DNA of 64,000 nt from assembly GCA_041391745.1 (NCBI GenBank), contig JAWKNK010000006.1:62001-126000 (forward strand), written 5' to 3'. A model generated the notes under the pieces. It was given only the letters and a program-made list of their open reading frames with translations. It did not search any database and was not told the DNA's origin. Below are positions 8,828 through 16,560 of the stretch, piece by piece. This DNA is from JAIXWP01 sp041391745. GTDB taxonomy: Bacteria; Bacteroidota; Bacteroidia; Flavobacteriales_D; Sanyastnellaceae. Both the position numbers and the translations under genes were made by a program. Numbering within the stretch: the stretch's first letter is position 1; each line of letters opens with the position of its first letter.

Positions 8828-9415
8828 ATGATAATCGTCGGTGAAACATTGATCAGCGAAGAAATTTTCGATGAATACTTCGTATGTGATTTAAGTGCAT
8901 GCAAAGGAGCATGTTGCGTAGAAGGAGAGAGTGGCGCACCACTCGAAGTTGAGGAAATTTCAAAGATTGAAGAGGTGTATGAGGCAGTAAAACCCTACAT
9001 GTCTCCACAAGGAATCAAGGCAATTGAACGAGAAGGGATGTATCAAATGGATCCTGATGGCGATTTGGTCACCACCCTCATTTATGAGCACGCTGAATGT
9101 GCTTTTGTCTACTACGATGAAAATCAAGTGGCCAAGTGCGCGCTTGAGAAAGCATATTTGGAAGGGAAAACGGATTGGAAAAAACCGATCAGTTGTCATC
9201 TTTATCCTATCCGTCTGAGTAAATTAAAAGATTATATCGGAGTAAACTATCACCGTTGGCCTGTATGCAAACCAGCATGCGAATGCGGATCAAAACTCAA
9301 AGTTCCTGTTTACAAGTTTCTTAAAGATCCTCTTATTCGTCGATTTGGCGCGGAGTGGTACGAAATGCTGGAGGATGTTTATCGTCTTTGGCAAGAAGAA
9401 AAAGGCGAGGCTTAA
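8828..9415 (+). CDS. DUF3109 family cysteine-rich protein
   Basis: This 195-residue protein belongs to DUF3109, a Bacteroidota family related to the YkgJ zinc/iron-chelating cysteine cluster proteins. Metal-ligand type cysteines are in CDLSACKGACC near the N-terminus, and in CAFVYY, KCALEKA, CHLYPIRL and WPVCKPACECG further on. A longer frame from 8771 exists, but the exact -7 element at 8816-8823 lies inside it and the family begins at MIIVGETLISEEIFDEYF, so I use the ATG at 8828. It appears monocistronic. The biochemical function is unknown; a bound metal cluster is inferred from the cysteine pattern. Confidence 0.88.
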   Translation: MIIVGETLISEEIFDEYFVCDLSACKGACCVEGESGAPLEVEEISKIEEVYEAVKPYMSPQGIKAIEREGMYQMDPDGDLVTTLIYEHAECAFVYYDENQVAKCALEKAYLEGKTDWKKPISCHLYPIRLSKLKDYIGVNYHRWPVCKPACECGSKLKVPVYKFLKDPLIRRFGAEWYEMLEDVYRLWQEEKGEA

Positions 9416-9488
9416 TTCACCTTTAAGTATTGATAATTAGTTGATTCATTCGCATGTTTGGTCGAGATTTTTCAGACATTAGCTTCGG

Positions 9489-11408
9489 ATGAAAAAGTTC
9501 GTTCTTCTGAACCTCTTACTAATTCTGGCTTTTACTGCAAAAAGCCAATGGAATTACTACGTCCAGTCCTGCCAAAATATCAATACTGAGAAAAACGACT
9601 ACGCTTGCGATATACTCGGGGAGTCGCTTTATGTCATGTCAAACGGGATTCAGGATGAAAATCGTTTGAGAGCTTGGAATGGAAATTCTCCGTCGCAACT
9701 TTACACGAGTCAAAAAGGGGATGATTTTGGTACCTACGAAAATATTCAACGCCTTTTTTCTCACCGAGGAAATCGAGACGAAGGTGCTGTAACAGTCAAT
9801 CTCAAAGATTCAGTTTTTTATTTTAGTTCGGCCAACAATTATGGCGCTGGCAGGGACCATGGAAAGCAGAAGATCTTTGCACAATCATTTAAAAAAGGCG
9901 CAAAGTTTTTTCCTGAATTAATTTCATTTTGTGATGACGATGCGGAGTACTCTTCACCGTTTTATGATGATGAATTGAACGTAATGGTGTTTGCCTCCAC
10001 AAGAGAAGGTGGACACGGTAGTTGGGATATTTGGTTCAGTTATAAATCCGGTGATGAATGGACGCAGCCAGCAAATTGTGGTGGTCAGGTCAATACTTCG
10101 GCGGCGGAAATTTTCCCGACCATATTTGAAGGTGACATTTACTTTTCATCCAACGGCTGGTTGCCCGAAAGAGGTTACGATATTTTTAAATCTGAAGGAA
10201 AGGAGCAATGGATGAACGCTATTCAATTGGAGTATCCGATCAATACAGAATACAATGATTATCGCATACTTTTCATCAACGATCAGCGCGGCCTTATTTC
10301 TTCTGATAGAAAGGGTAGCATTGGAGGTAGCGATATTTTTCTTTTTGGAAAAACAGTACAAAAGTTTGCCACCACAGGATACTCTGGTTTGCTTATGGCA
10401 AATGGTGTGGAACTCCCAAGTGCCACGCTACAATTTTACAATGAAGCGAATGAACTTCTGACAGCTGGCACCACCACTGCTGAAGGTGTTATCGACCTCA
10501 AAGATTTGCAACTCGAAGTAAAGTATCGAGTGAAGCTGAGCGGAGTAGTAAAGGAATTGTTTCCTCTAACTGATTTTTATATACTCGATAGTTATGGAAA
10601 CAAGATCAGAAAATACACTTTCAATGAGAAAGGGGAATTGGTCCTCGAGCTTCTGAAGTTTGTTTACAGCGATATTAAATTACTAGAGAACAACGACTAT
10701 AGTTCGTTGAGTATAGCAATTGAAGGAAGAGTGATTGCACAAAGTACCAGTTCGAATGTCTCTAAAATTCCAATTGCCATTGTAGATGACAACGGTGAAA
10801 TCATCGCAGTAGCTATAACGGATGAATTGGGCGAGTTTAATTTTGATCAACTTAAACCGCAACGCTATTACCAGTTCAAGCTTTCTAAAAAATCAAAATT
10901 AGACAGGATTGTTTTATTCGATAATGGGAAATCCGTGGTTCTTCCAATTCTCAGTGGAGATGCTTATTATCAAAGATTGGCTCCTCATGAGGGGATTGAA
11001 ATGGTGACGGATAACGGGGAGAAAATTGTAGTGAAAGATAGCTATGTGTTTATCGTCAATCGCGTTTATTTCGATCTGAATAGTTCTAATCTTACTTCGG
11101 AATCCAAATCGCAGTTGAATCAACTGGCCAACTTACTTTCGTTGAATAAGGATTTAAATATCACCCTTCGAGGGTATACGGACAGTAGAGGAAGCAGCCA
11201 ACACAATGAATTGCTGTCGCAAAAGAGAGCACAGGTAGTAGAAGTTTATTTAGAAAAAAAGGGCGTGGATTCAAATAGAATCGCCATTGAATATCACGGT
11301 GAAGAAGAAATTTTAAATGGTTGTGTAGATGATGTGCAATGTGAAGAGGGACAGCATGCCATTAACCGGAGGGCTGAAATCAAATTTTCCCAACGTTCGA
11401 AATCATAA
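9489..11408 (+). CDS. OmpA family protein with PD40 beta-propeller repeats
   Basis: The 639-residue product carries a signal peptide (MKKFVLLNLLLILAFTAKSQ), PD40/WD40-like propeller repeats in the first half (for example SPFYDDELNVMVFASTREGGHGSWDIW and GDIYFSSNGWLPERGYDIF), carboxypeptidase-regulatory-like beta-sandwich segments in the middle (TDELGEFNFDQLKPQRYYQF), and a C-terminal OmpA peptidoglycan-binding domain with VYFDLNSSNLT, LRGYTDSRGS and NRRAEIKF. The order resembles the T9SS-associated protein PorE without its TPR region, so an envelope-anchoring role, possibly with T9SS, is plausible but not shown. A near-consensus TAGCTTCG element ends just before the ATG. The small membrane gene follows after 24 bases. 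Confidence 0.85.
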   Translation: MKKFVLLNLLLILAFTAKSQWNYYVQSCQNINTEKNDYACDILGESLYVMSNGIQDENRLRAWNGNSPSQLYTSQKGDDFGTYENIQRLFSHRGNRDEGAVTVNLKDSVFYFSSANNYGAGRDHGKQKIFAQSFKKGAKFFPELISFCDDDAEYSSPFYDDELNVMVFASTREGGHGSWDIWFSYKSGDEWTQPANCGGQVNTSAAEIFPTIFEGDIYFSSNGWLPERGYDIFKSEGKEQWMNAIQLEYPINTEYNDYRILFINDQRGLISSDRKGSIGGSDIFLFGKTVQKFATTGYSGLLMANGVELPSATLQFYNEANELLTAGTTTAEGVIDLKDLQLEVKYRVKLSGVVKELFPLTDFYILDSYGNKIRKYTFNEKGELVLELLKFVYSDIKLLENNDYSSLSIAIEGRVIAQSTSSNVSKIPIAIVDDNGEIIAVAITDELGEFNFDQLKPQRYYQFKLSKKSKLDRIVLFDNGKSVVLPILSGDAYYQRLAPHEGIEMVTDNGEKIVVKDSYVFIVNRVYFDLNSSNLTSESKSQLNQLANLLSLNKDLNITLRGYTDSRGSSQHNELLSQKRAQVVEVYLEKKGVDSNRIAIEYHGEEEILNGCVDDVQCEEGQHAINRRAEIKFSQRSKS

Positions 11409-11432
11409 CAATACAAATAACAAAATTCAATC

Positions 11433-11915
11433 ATGGCTAAGTTATTCCCAGATGTCAATATTGATGTTGTAAGAGGAAAAGTTCAGGAAAGCGGCAACTC
11501 TGTTTTGCCCGAGTCAGGTAAAAGCACGCCGCAGCGTTGGATTAAGGTAAACGATAACGTTTATGTTGGCCTCGATGATGGTCTATATCATGCGCGCTAC
11601 GGTGATGATGTAATTATTGCTTTCGACTCTTCAAGTCATGTAGTAGGATATCACAATCTAACAAGTTTGTCGGGTAGCTCTCCATCCAATACAGGTGTAA
11701 TCGGAGCGATAGCTTTGATGATAATTCTAACAGCCGTTTTGTACTACGGTGGCATTTGGAATTATATCTGGAAAGGATTCGATATCTGGTGGCTTACTAT
11801 TGGATTGATTTTTATTTACAGTCTTTACGCAGTGCTGTGGACCCCCATTTTTGCCTTTAGAGAATTTCAAAGAGAGCAACTCGCTCACAAGAAAATAAAT
11901 CAAATGATGAATTAA
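11433..11915 (+). CDS. hypothetical protein with two C-terminal membrane segments
   Basis: I do not recognise this 160-residue protein. The first 80 residues are soluble and contain KVNDNVYVGLDDGLYHARYGDDVIIAFD, which reads like a small beta domain. Two hydrophobic helices follow (GVIGAIALMIILTAVLYYGG and WWLTIGLIFIYSLYAVLW), and the protein ends with a charged REFQREQLAHKKINQ tail. It lies 24 bases after the OmpA/PD40 gene in the same direction and is probably co-transcribed. Its stop overlaps the convergent gene at 11912-12277 by 4 bases. Confidence 0.65.
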   Translation: MAKLFPDVNIDVVRGKVQESGNSVLPESGKSTPQRWIKVNDNVYVGLDDGLYHARYGDDVIIAFDSSSHVVGYHNLTSLSGSSPSNTGVIGAIALMIILTAVLYYGGIWNYIWKGFDIWWLTIGLIFIYSLYAVLWTPIFAFREFQREQLAHKKINQMMN

Positions 11916-12277
11916 TTTTCGTTCTTGGATGTCATTAATCCTAGAATGAAAAAAATAGCAGGAAGGGCAAACAGTATTCGAATAGGCTCGCTTAAAACAA
12001 AGAATGTTGCCACTGTCATCAAAAGTGTAATTCTACCAAGGAAATACATCCAATCGCTAAATTTTCTATCTGCTGAAAAGAAGATGAGGAGATAGCGAAT
12101 GGAAATTAATATGAATCCGATAATGGCTAGGACGGCCACTCCTGGCCATTTCATCAAATTGAATACTAGGGCTAATGCTGCAAATGAAAGAGATACAATT
12201 CCCAGAAGGAAATAATTTTTCTTCTGGGAATTTTTATCCTCGGGCGCATCTAAAATATCTTCGGGATCAAGGTCCAT
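11912..12277 (-). CDS. hypothetical four-helix membrane protein
   Basis: The 121-residue product has an acidic N-terminus (MDLDPEDILDAPEDKNSQKK) followed by about four hydrophobic helices, including LALVFNLMKWPGVAVLAIIG, and a short polar tail. The KWPG turn between helices recalls the first two helices of GldL-like proteins, but the resemblance is short and I do not claim homology. It is divergent from the DUF72 gene across a 39-base gap; a near-consensus -7 element (TAACGTTG on the minus strand) sits just upstream. Function unknown. Confidence 0.6.
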   Translation of the reverse strand: MDLDPEDILDAPEDKNSQKKNYFLLGIVSLSFAALALVFNLMKWPGVAVLAIIGFILISIRYLLIFFSADRKFSDWMYFLGRITLLMTVATFFVLSEPIRILFALPAIFFILGLMTSKNEN

Positions 12278-12299
12278 ACCGTCTGCAACGTTAAAGTCT

Positions 12300-12307
12300 T
12301 AACTTTG
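12300..12307 (+). promoter_or_regulatory. Bacteroidota -7 promoter element
   Basis: TAACTTTG is an exact TAnnTTTG match ending 9 bases before the ATG at 12317. It overlaps the upstream TTG codon at 12305, which argues that this TTG is not the true start of the DUF72 gene. Confidence 0.55.
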
Positions 12308-12316
12308 TTGCAAGTT

Positions 12317-13213
12317 ATGAAATTTGGAAAATTAGATAGCATTGATGGTGTAGATTTAAGTCTACCGAAAGACCATAGCGTTACCAAAAATTCTCTAAAA
12401 AAGGGGAGTGGCGACGTGAAGATTTATCAAGGAGGCACTATGTGGAATATTCCGGAATGGCTCGGGAAAATCTATCCTGAGAAAACAAGAAAGCTTGACT
12501 TTATTAAAGCCTACGGAAAACATTTTTCTACCATAGAACTTAACGCTACCCATTATAAAATTCCGACGGCTGAAGTACTTCTGAAATGGAAAAATGAAAT
12601 GCCAGAAGATTTTGTTTTTTGTCCCAAGTTTCCACAAACGATTACACATTACAGGCGATTCAATAATTGCGAAGGAATCACGGATGAATTCTTGGAAGTC
12701 ATTTTGCTTTTTGAAAATACGTTGGGCTCATCCTTTATTCAGTTGCCTCCTCACTATTCCAAGAATAAAGCTGCTGATCTTTTGAGGTATCTCGAATCGC
12801 TTCCTAGGGATATGAAGTTTGCTTTAGAATTTAGACATGAGTCTTGGTTTGATGGGAGCAATGCATCAGAGGAAGTTTGGACTGCAATGTCAGAATTGGG
12901 AATAGGCTCGGTAATAACAGATACTGCGGGAAGAAGAGATGCCGTCCACATGCGACTTACCACTCCTGATTGTATTGTGAGATTTGGTGGAAATGAATTG
13001 GATCAAACAGACGAGCAAAGGTTGACAGAGTGGGTAGAGCGAATTGCTAAATGGAAAAAGCAAGGGCTTGAAACTTTTCATTTGTGGATGCATCAACCGG
13101 GAAGCTTGCTGACGCCGGAAACATGCAGACTCTTTGGTAAATTGGTAAAGGAAGAATTAGACATGACAATAAAAGTTCCGGAACTATTGAATAATCAAGC
13201 GAGTTTATTCTAA
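12317..13213 (+). CDS. DUF72 (YecE-like) family protein
   Basis: This is a 298-residue TIM-barrel-type protein of the DUF72/YecE family, whose reaction is not known. Recognisable family segments are WNIPEWLGKIYP near residue 43, FSTIELNATHYKIPT, PEDFVFCPKFPQTITHYRRF, and LEFRHESWF, with the barrel ending at FHLWMHQPGS. The start is set at the ATG at 12317, immediately downstream of an exact -7 element. The first 40 residues before the family core are longer than usual and lysine/serine-rich. A strong bidirectional terminator follows the stop at once, so the gene is probably monocistronic. Confidence 0.88.
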   Translation: MKFGKLDSIDGVDLSLPKDHSVTKNSLKKGSGDVKIYQGGTMWNIPEWLGKIYPEKTRKLDFIKAYGKHFSTIELNATHYKIPTAEVLLKWKNEMPEDFVFCPKFPQTITHYRRFNNCEGITDEFLEVILLFENTLGSSFIQLPPHYSKNKAADLLRYLESLPRDMKFALEFRHESWFDGSNASEEVWTAMSELGIGSVITDTAGRRDAVHMRLTTPDCIVRFGGNELDQTDEQRLTEWVERIAKWKKQGLETFHLWMHQPGSLLTPETCRLFGKLVKEELDMTIKVPELLNNQASLF

Positions 13214-13214
13214 A

Positions 13215-13244
13215 AAAAAATCCCGACTGATGTCGGGATTTTTT
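13215..13244. terminator. bidirectional intrinsic terminator
   Basis: An A-tract, TCCCGAC, a TGAT loop, GTCGGGA and a T-tract form a perfect hairpin between the convergent DUF72 and ftsZ genes; the flanking A and T runs make it functional on both strands. Confidence 0.9.
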
Positions 13245-13271
13245 GATTATCGAAATTTTGCAGGTTTCGAA

Positions 13272-14915
13272 TTAGTCCACATTGTCGTGGAGAAAAGGAT
13301 TGTTATCGCGGAGCTCTGTTTTTTTCTCGCCATTTTCATCTACACTTTCGCTCAATGAAAATCTTGAAACCGTGCTTTGAGTGCTATGTTGAACATTATC
13401 CAAAGAAACTTTTCTTCTCATGTAAGCTGGTTCAGCTTCTAGGTCATTAAGACCACTTGGAGTCTTAAGTTTCATTGTGAATTCACGAATTCTCATTTCG
13501 CGATCCTTATTTCTAGCAACCAATTCGGCACGAGCCGGACGGTCTTGAACTGTTACATTTTCAGCTTTCAAGCTCAATGAATCGCTTGCAACAGGATTTT
13601 CAAAAACCTCTGTTTTTTCTTCTGCATTCAAAGAGATAAAATTGATTGGTGCTTCCTCAACTTTTTCTTCTTCTACATGCTTCAATGTAGAAAGCTCAGG
13701 AAGATCTTCATTATTTGAAAACAATTCTGGTTGTGGCTTAACGAATCCTTTTGGAGTTTCAATAACAGGATCGTTCAAGTTGAAAGTTGTTTTCATGTAA
13801 GGCTCTGAAGTTTCCTCATTCGTAACTTCAGGAGCAACATGGGTAGTAGGTTTTTCAACCTTACTTACAACTTCGTTTTGCTTAGTAGCTTCAAGTACAT
13901 GCTTTACAGGTTCTGATGAAGCTGCTGGTAACATGCTCTCAACTGTTTTTGCGTGGAAACCAGTTGCAATAACTGTTACGCAGATATCTTCACCCAGAGT
14001 ATCGTCTTGACCGTAACCCCAAATTACTTCAGCGTTCATGCCAGCTTGTTCCTGGATGTGATCAGTAATTTCACTGATTTCGTCCATCAACAACTCGTCT
14101 GAACCATGAGTGATGTTAAGAAGGATGAAGTTAGCACCATCGATATCGTTATCGTTCAGTAGTGGAGATTCAAGAGCAATTTGAACAGCGCGCTTCGCAC
14201 GTCCTTCGCCACTTGCTTTACCGCTACCCATGATGGCAACGCCGCTATCTCTCATCACTGTTTTCACGTCGTTCATGTCCACATTTACTGTACCAGTAAG
14301 AGTGATGACTTCAGCAATACCTTTAGCAGCTGTGCACAATACTTCGTCGGCGTGTCCGAATGCTTGTCTTAAAGAAAGGTTGCCATATAGTTCGCGCAAC
14401 TTGTCATTGCGAATAATCAATAGTGTATCAACTGACTCTCTCATTTCTTTCAATCCGAGATCAGCTTGAACTGAACGCTTGCGACCTTCAAATACGAATG
14501 GAATGGTAACAATACCTACCGTAAGGATACCCATGTCTTTAGCAATCTTTGCGATTACAGGAGCAGCACCTGTTCCAGTACCACCTCCCATACCAGCGGT
14601 TACGAAAACCATGTTGGTATTTTCAGACAAAAGGTTTTGAACTTCTTCCAAGCTTTCGATTGCAGCATTCTTTCCAACTTCAGGAATTGAACCAGCACCG
14701 CGACCTTCAGTCAAAGTGGAACCCAATTGAATTTTTGAAGGAACAGGACTTTTATCCAGAGCTTGTGCATCAGTGTTGCACACGATGAAATCTACTCCAG
14801 TAATTCCTTGTTCAAACATGTAGTTTACGGCGTTTGAACCTCCGCCTCCAACACCAATCACTTTGATGATTGATGAATTCTCTTTTGGTAAATCAAATTT
14901 CAATGAATTTTCCAT
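13272..14915 (-). CDS. ftsZ: cell division GTPase FtsZ
   Basis: This tubulin homologue polymerises into the Z-ring at the division site. The product has the GTP-binding GVGGGGSNAVN near residue 21, the tubulin signature GGGTGTG at residues 110-116, and the T7-loop region NVDMNDVKTVM. The globular core ends near residue 320 and is followed by a long acidic linker and the conserved Bacteroidota C-terminus NNPFLHDNVD. The total of 547 residues is long compared with E. coli (383) but normal for this phylum. The gene upstream is on the opposite strand, so ftsZ stands alone here rather than behind ftsA. Confidence 0.97.
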   Translation of the reverse strand: MENSLKFDLPKENSSIIKVIGVGGGGSNAVNYMFEQGITGVDFIVCNTDAQALDKSPVPSKIQLGSTLTEGRGAGSIPEVGKNAAIESLEEVQNLLSENTNMVFVTAGMGGGTGTGAAPVIAKIAKDMGILTVGIVTIPFVFEGRKRSVQADLGLKEMRESVDTLLIIRNDKLRELYGNLSLRQAFGHADEVLCTAAKGIAEVITLTGTVNVDMNDVKTVMRDSGVAIMGSGKASGEGRAKRAVQIALESPLLNDNDIDGANFILLNITHGSDELLMDEISEITDHIQEQAGMNAEVIWGYGQDDTLGEDICVTVIATGFHAKTVESMLPAASSEPVKHVLEATKQNEVVSKVEKPTTHVAPEVTNEETSEPYMKTTFNLNDPVIETPKGFVKPQPELFSNNEDLPELSTLKHVEEEKVEEAPINFISLNAEEKTEVFENPVASDSLSLKAENVTVQDRPARAELVARNKDREMRIREFTMKLKTPSGLNDLEAEPAYMRRKVSLDNVQHSTQSTVSRFSLSESVDENGEKKTELRDNNPFLHDNVD

Positions 14916-15107
14916 GGGTCGTCTGATGTATTGTGCTTGTTTATCAGCGCTTTGTGGAAGTCAGAACCACAGCGCTTCGAATGGACTAAGAAAGTATCAT
15001 TTTCAACCCCTTCAAGTGGTGCTGTCCAAAAAGAGTCAACCGCTTGATGTTAGTAAATCAGGGTTTATCTTTAACAATCTACCCAAACCAAAAACTGAGT
15101 AAACTCC

Positions 15108-15115
15108 TACATTTG
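15108..15115 (+). promoter_or_regulatory. Bacteroidota -7 promoter element
   Basis: TACATTTG is an exact TAnnTTTG match 36 bases before the ATG at 15152 of the GGGP synthase gene, in the 236-base gap between that gene and ftsZ. No good -33 TTG was seen. Apart from this element I see nothing else in the gap. Confidence 0.5.
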
Positions 15116-15151
15116 CAATACTTTCTAGTTGAGCCAATTAAGAATTTAAGT

Positions 15152-15900
15152 ATGAATCGCATCCTACCTTTATTAAAGAGTCTTCGCAAAGACAACAAAA
15201 AGGACTCGCTGTATTAGTGGACCCAGACAAAATCACGGATACCGCGCACGTAATTCACGTGGTGAACCTCATCAAGCACGCAGGTGCAGACATGGTTTGT
15301 GTAGGTGGAAGTTTGATGTTGGAAAATAGATTTCATGAGGTGACTAAGGAAATCAGAGAAAAGTGCAACCTCCCATTAGTGCTTTTTCCTGGTAGCCCAC
15401 AACAAGTCAACTCTTCTGTGGATGCCATGTTATTGCTTTCGCTAATCAGTGGCAGAAATCCAGAACTATTGATTGGTCAGCATGTGCAAGCAGCTTCTGT
15501 CATTAAAAAATCTGGAATCGAAGTCATTCCTACCGGCTATATGCTTGTTGACTGTGGCAGACAAACTTCTGCTTCTTATATGAGTCAGACTTTCCCAATT
15601 CCATACAACAAGCCTGAAATAGCGGCAGCTACGGCAATGGCGGGTGAAATGCTCGGCTTGCAGTGTGTGTATCTCGATGGTGGAAGCGGAGCAGATAAAC
15701 CTATTAGCCCGGTAATGATTGAAGCCGTTCGCGCAGCAGTGGATTGTCCAATCATCGTTGGTGGTGGTATTCGTACCGAACGTCAGGTTCAAGAAGCATA
15801 TGATGCAGGAGCAGATCTTATCGTTATTGGAACTGTTTTCGAAACAGAGCCTGAAATGGTTTTCACTCTCGCTGAAGTAAAAGACCGCTGGTCGAAGTAG
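15152..15900 (+). pseudogene. geranylgeranylglyceryl phosphate synthase family protein, frameshifted near the N-terminus
   Basis: The long frame from a GTG at 15217 encodes the GGGP/heptaprenylglyceryl phosphate synthase core: LVDPDKI (Mg-binding), ADMVCVGGSLM, LVLFPGSPQQV, VIPTGYMLVD, YLDGGSGA and IIVGGGIRT, a TIM barrel that joins an isoprenoid diphosphate to glycerol-1-phosphate in the first ether-lipid step. The real N-terminus, MNRILPLLKSLRKDNKK, is in another frame from ATG 15152. Adding one A to the A5 run at 15197-15201 joins the two as ...DNKKGLAVLVDPDKI. The enzyme then has about 249 residues and is complete, so an indel error is likely. Presence of this archaeal-type enzyme is typical of Bacteroidota. 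It lies upstream of the dioxygenase gene. Confidence 0.85.
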
Positions 15901-15966
15901 TGAGCTTTGTCATTTGAATTCTAGTTTGGGATTGTCTTACATTAGCATTCTCAAAACAAGAATATC

Positions 15967-16497
15967 ATGGCAATTAGAAGACCTTTCAATCTTTCCCAAT
16001 GGATTTCAGAGAATAGAGATATCCTCAAACCACCGGTTGGAAACAAAAACCTCTACACTGAGGCGGGGGATTATATTGTCATGATCGTGGGCGGACCAAA
16101 CGCCCGGAAAGATTACCATTACAACGAAACCGAAGAGTTGTTTTATCAATTGGAAGGTGATATCAACGTGCGCATCCAAGAGGATGGAAAGGCTGTAGAT
16201 ATTCCAATTCGTCAAGGGGAAATGTTCCTTCTTCCAGGCGGGGTGCCTCACCAACCGCAACGTGGAGAAAATACAGTAGGGCTCGTTATTGAAGTGAAGC
16301 GCGACGATCGCGAAATGAAGGATGGTCTGCTTTGGTATTGTGACAATTGCAATAACAAACTGCACGATACGTACTTCGTGCTCAATAATATTGAAAAGGA
16401 TTTTTTGCCTCGCTTCAAGGAGTTTTATACAAGTGAAGACTTGCGTACCTGCAAAAATTGCGGGCACGTGATGGAGACCGATCCAAGATTTATTTAA
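15967..16497 (+). CDS. 3-hydroxyanthranilate 3,4-dioxygenase
   Basis: This cupin-fold Fe(II) dioxygenase opens the ring of 3-hydroxyanthranilate, giving the precursor of quinolinate for NAD synthesis. The 176-residue product starts MAIRRPFNLSQWI, carries the substrate/metal segment DYHYNETEELFYQLEGD (His and Glu ligands), then PGGVPHQPQR with the last His ligand, and ends with a rubredoxin-like pair CDNC...CKNC that binds a second iron in the bacterial enzymes. Both cysteine pairs are intact. It belongs to the same pathway as kmo at 1330-2688. A hairpin overlaps its stop codon and probably terminates the transcript. Confidence 0.93.
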   Translation: MAIRRPFNLSQWISENRDILKPPVGNKNLYTEAGDYIVMIVGGPNARKDYHYNETEELFYQLEGDINVRIQEDGKAVDIPIRQGEMFLLPGGVPHQPQRGENTVGLVIEVKRDDREMKDGLLWYCDNCNNKLHDTYFVLNNIEKDFLPRFKEFYTSEDLRTCKNCGHVMETDPRFI

Positions 16498-16519
16498 TAG
16501 GTGCAACCTATTAAATTTT
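16493..16519 (+). terminator. AT-rich hairpin overlapping the dioxygenase stop codon
   Basis: TTTAATAGGT, a GCA loop and ACCTATTAAA form a 10-base stem followed by TTTT. The left arm includes the TAA stop at 16495-16497. The stem is AT-rich, so its efficiency is uncertain. Confidence 0.5.
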
Positions 16520-16560
16520 AAACTAGTCTTGCCGTAAATCACTCTTAACCAAAATCTAAC

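Noticed and set aside
14863..15102. 79-residue plus-strand frame across the ftsZ start
   Set aside because: It overlaps the ftsZ N-terminus and its composition shows no family or signal; treated as a chance frame.
16006..16542. 178-residue minus-strand frame over the dioxygenase gene
   Set aside because: It is the antisense shadow of 3-hydroxyanthranilate dioxygenase.
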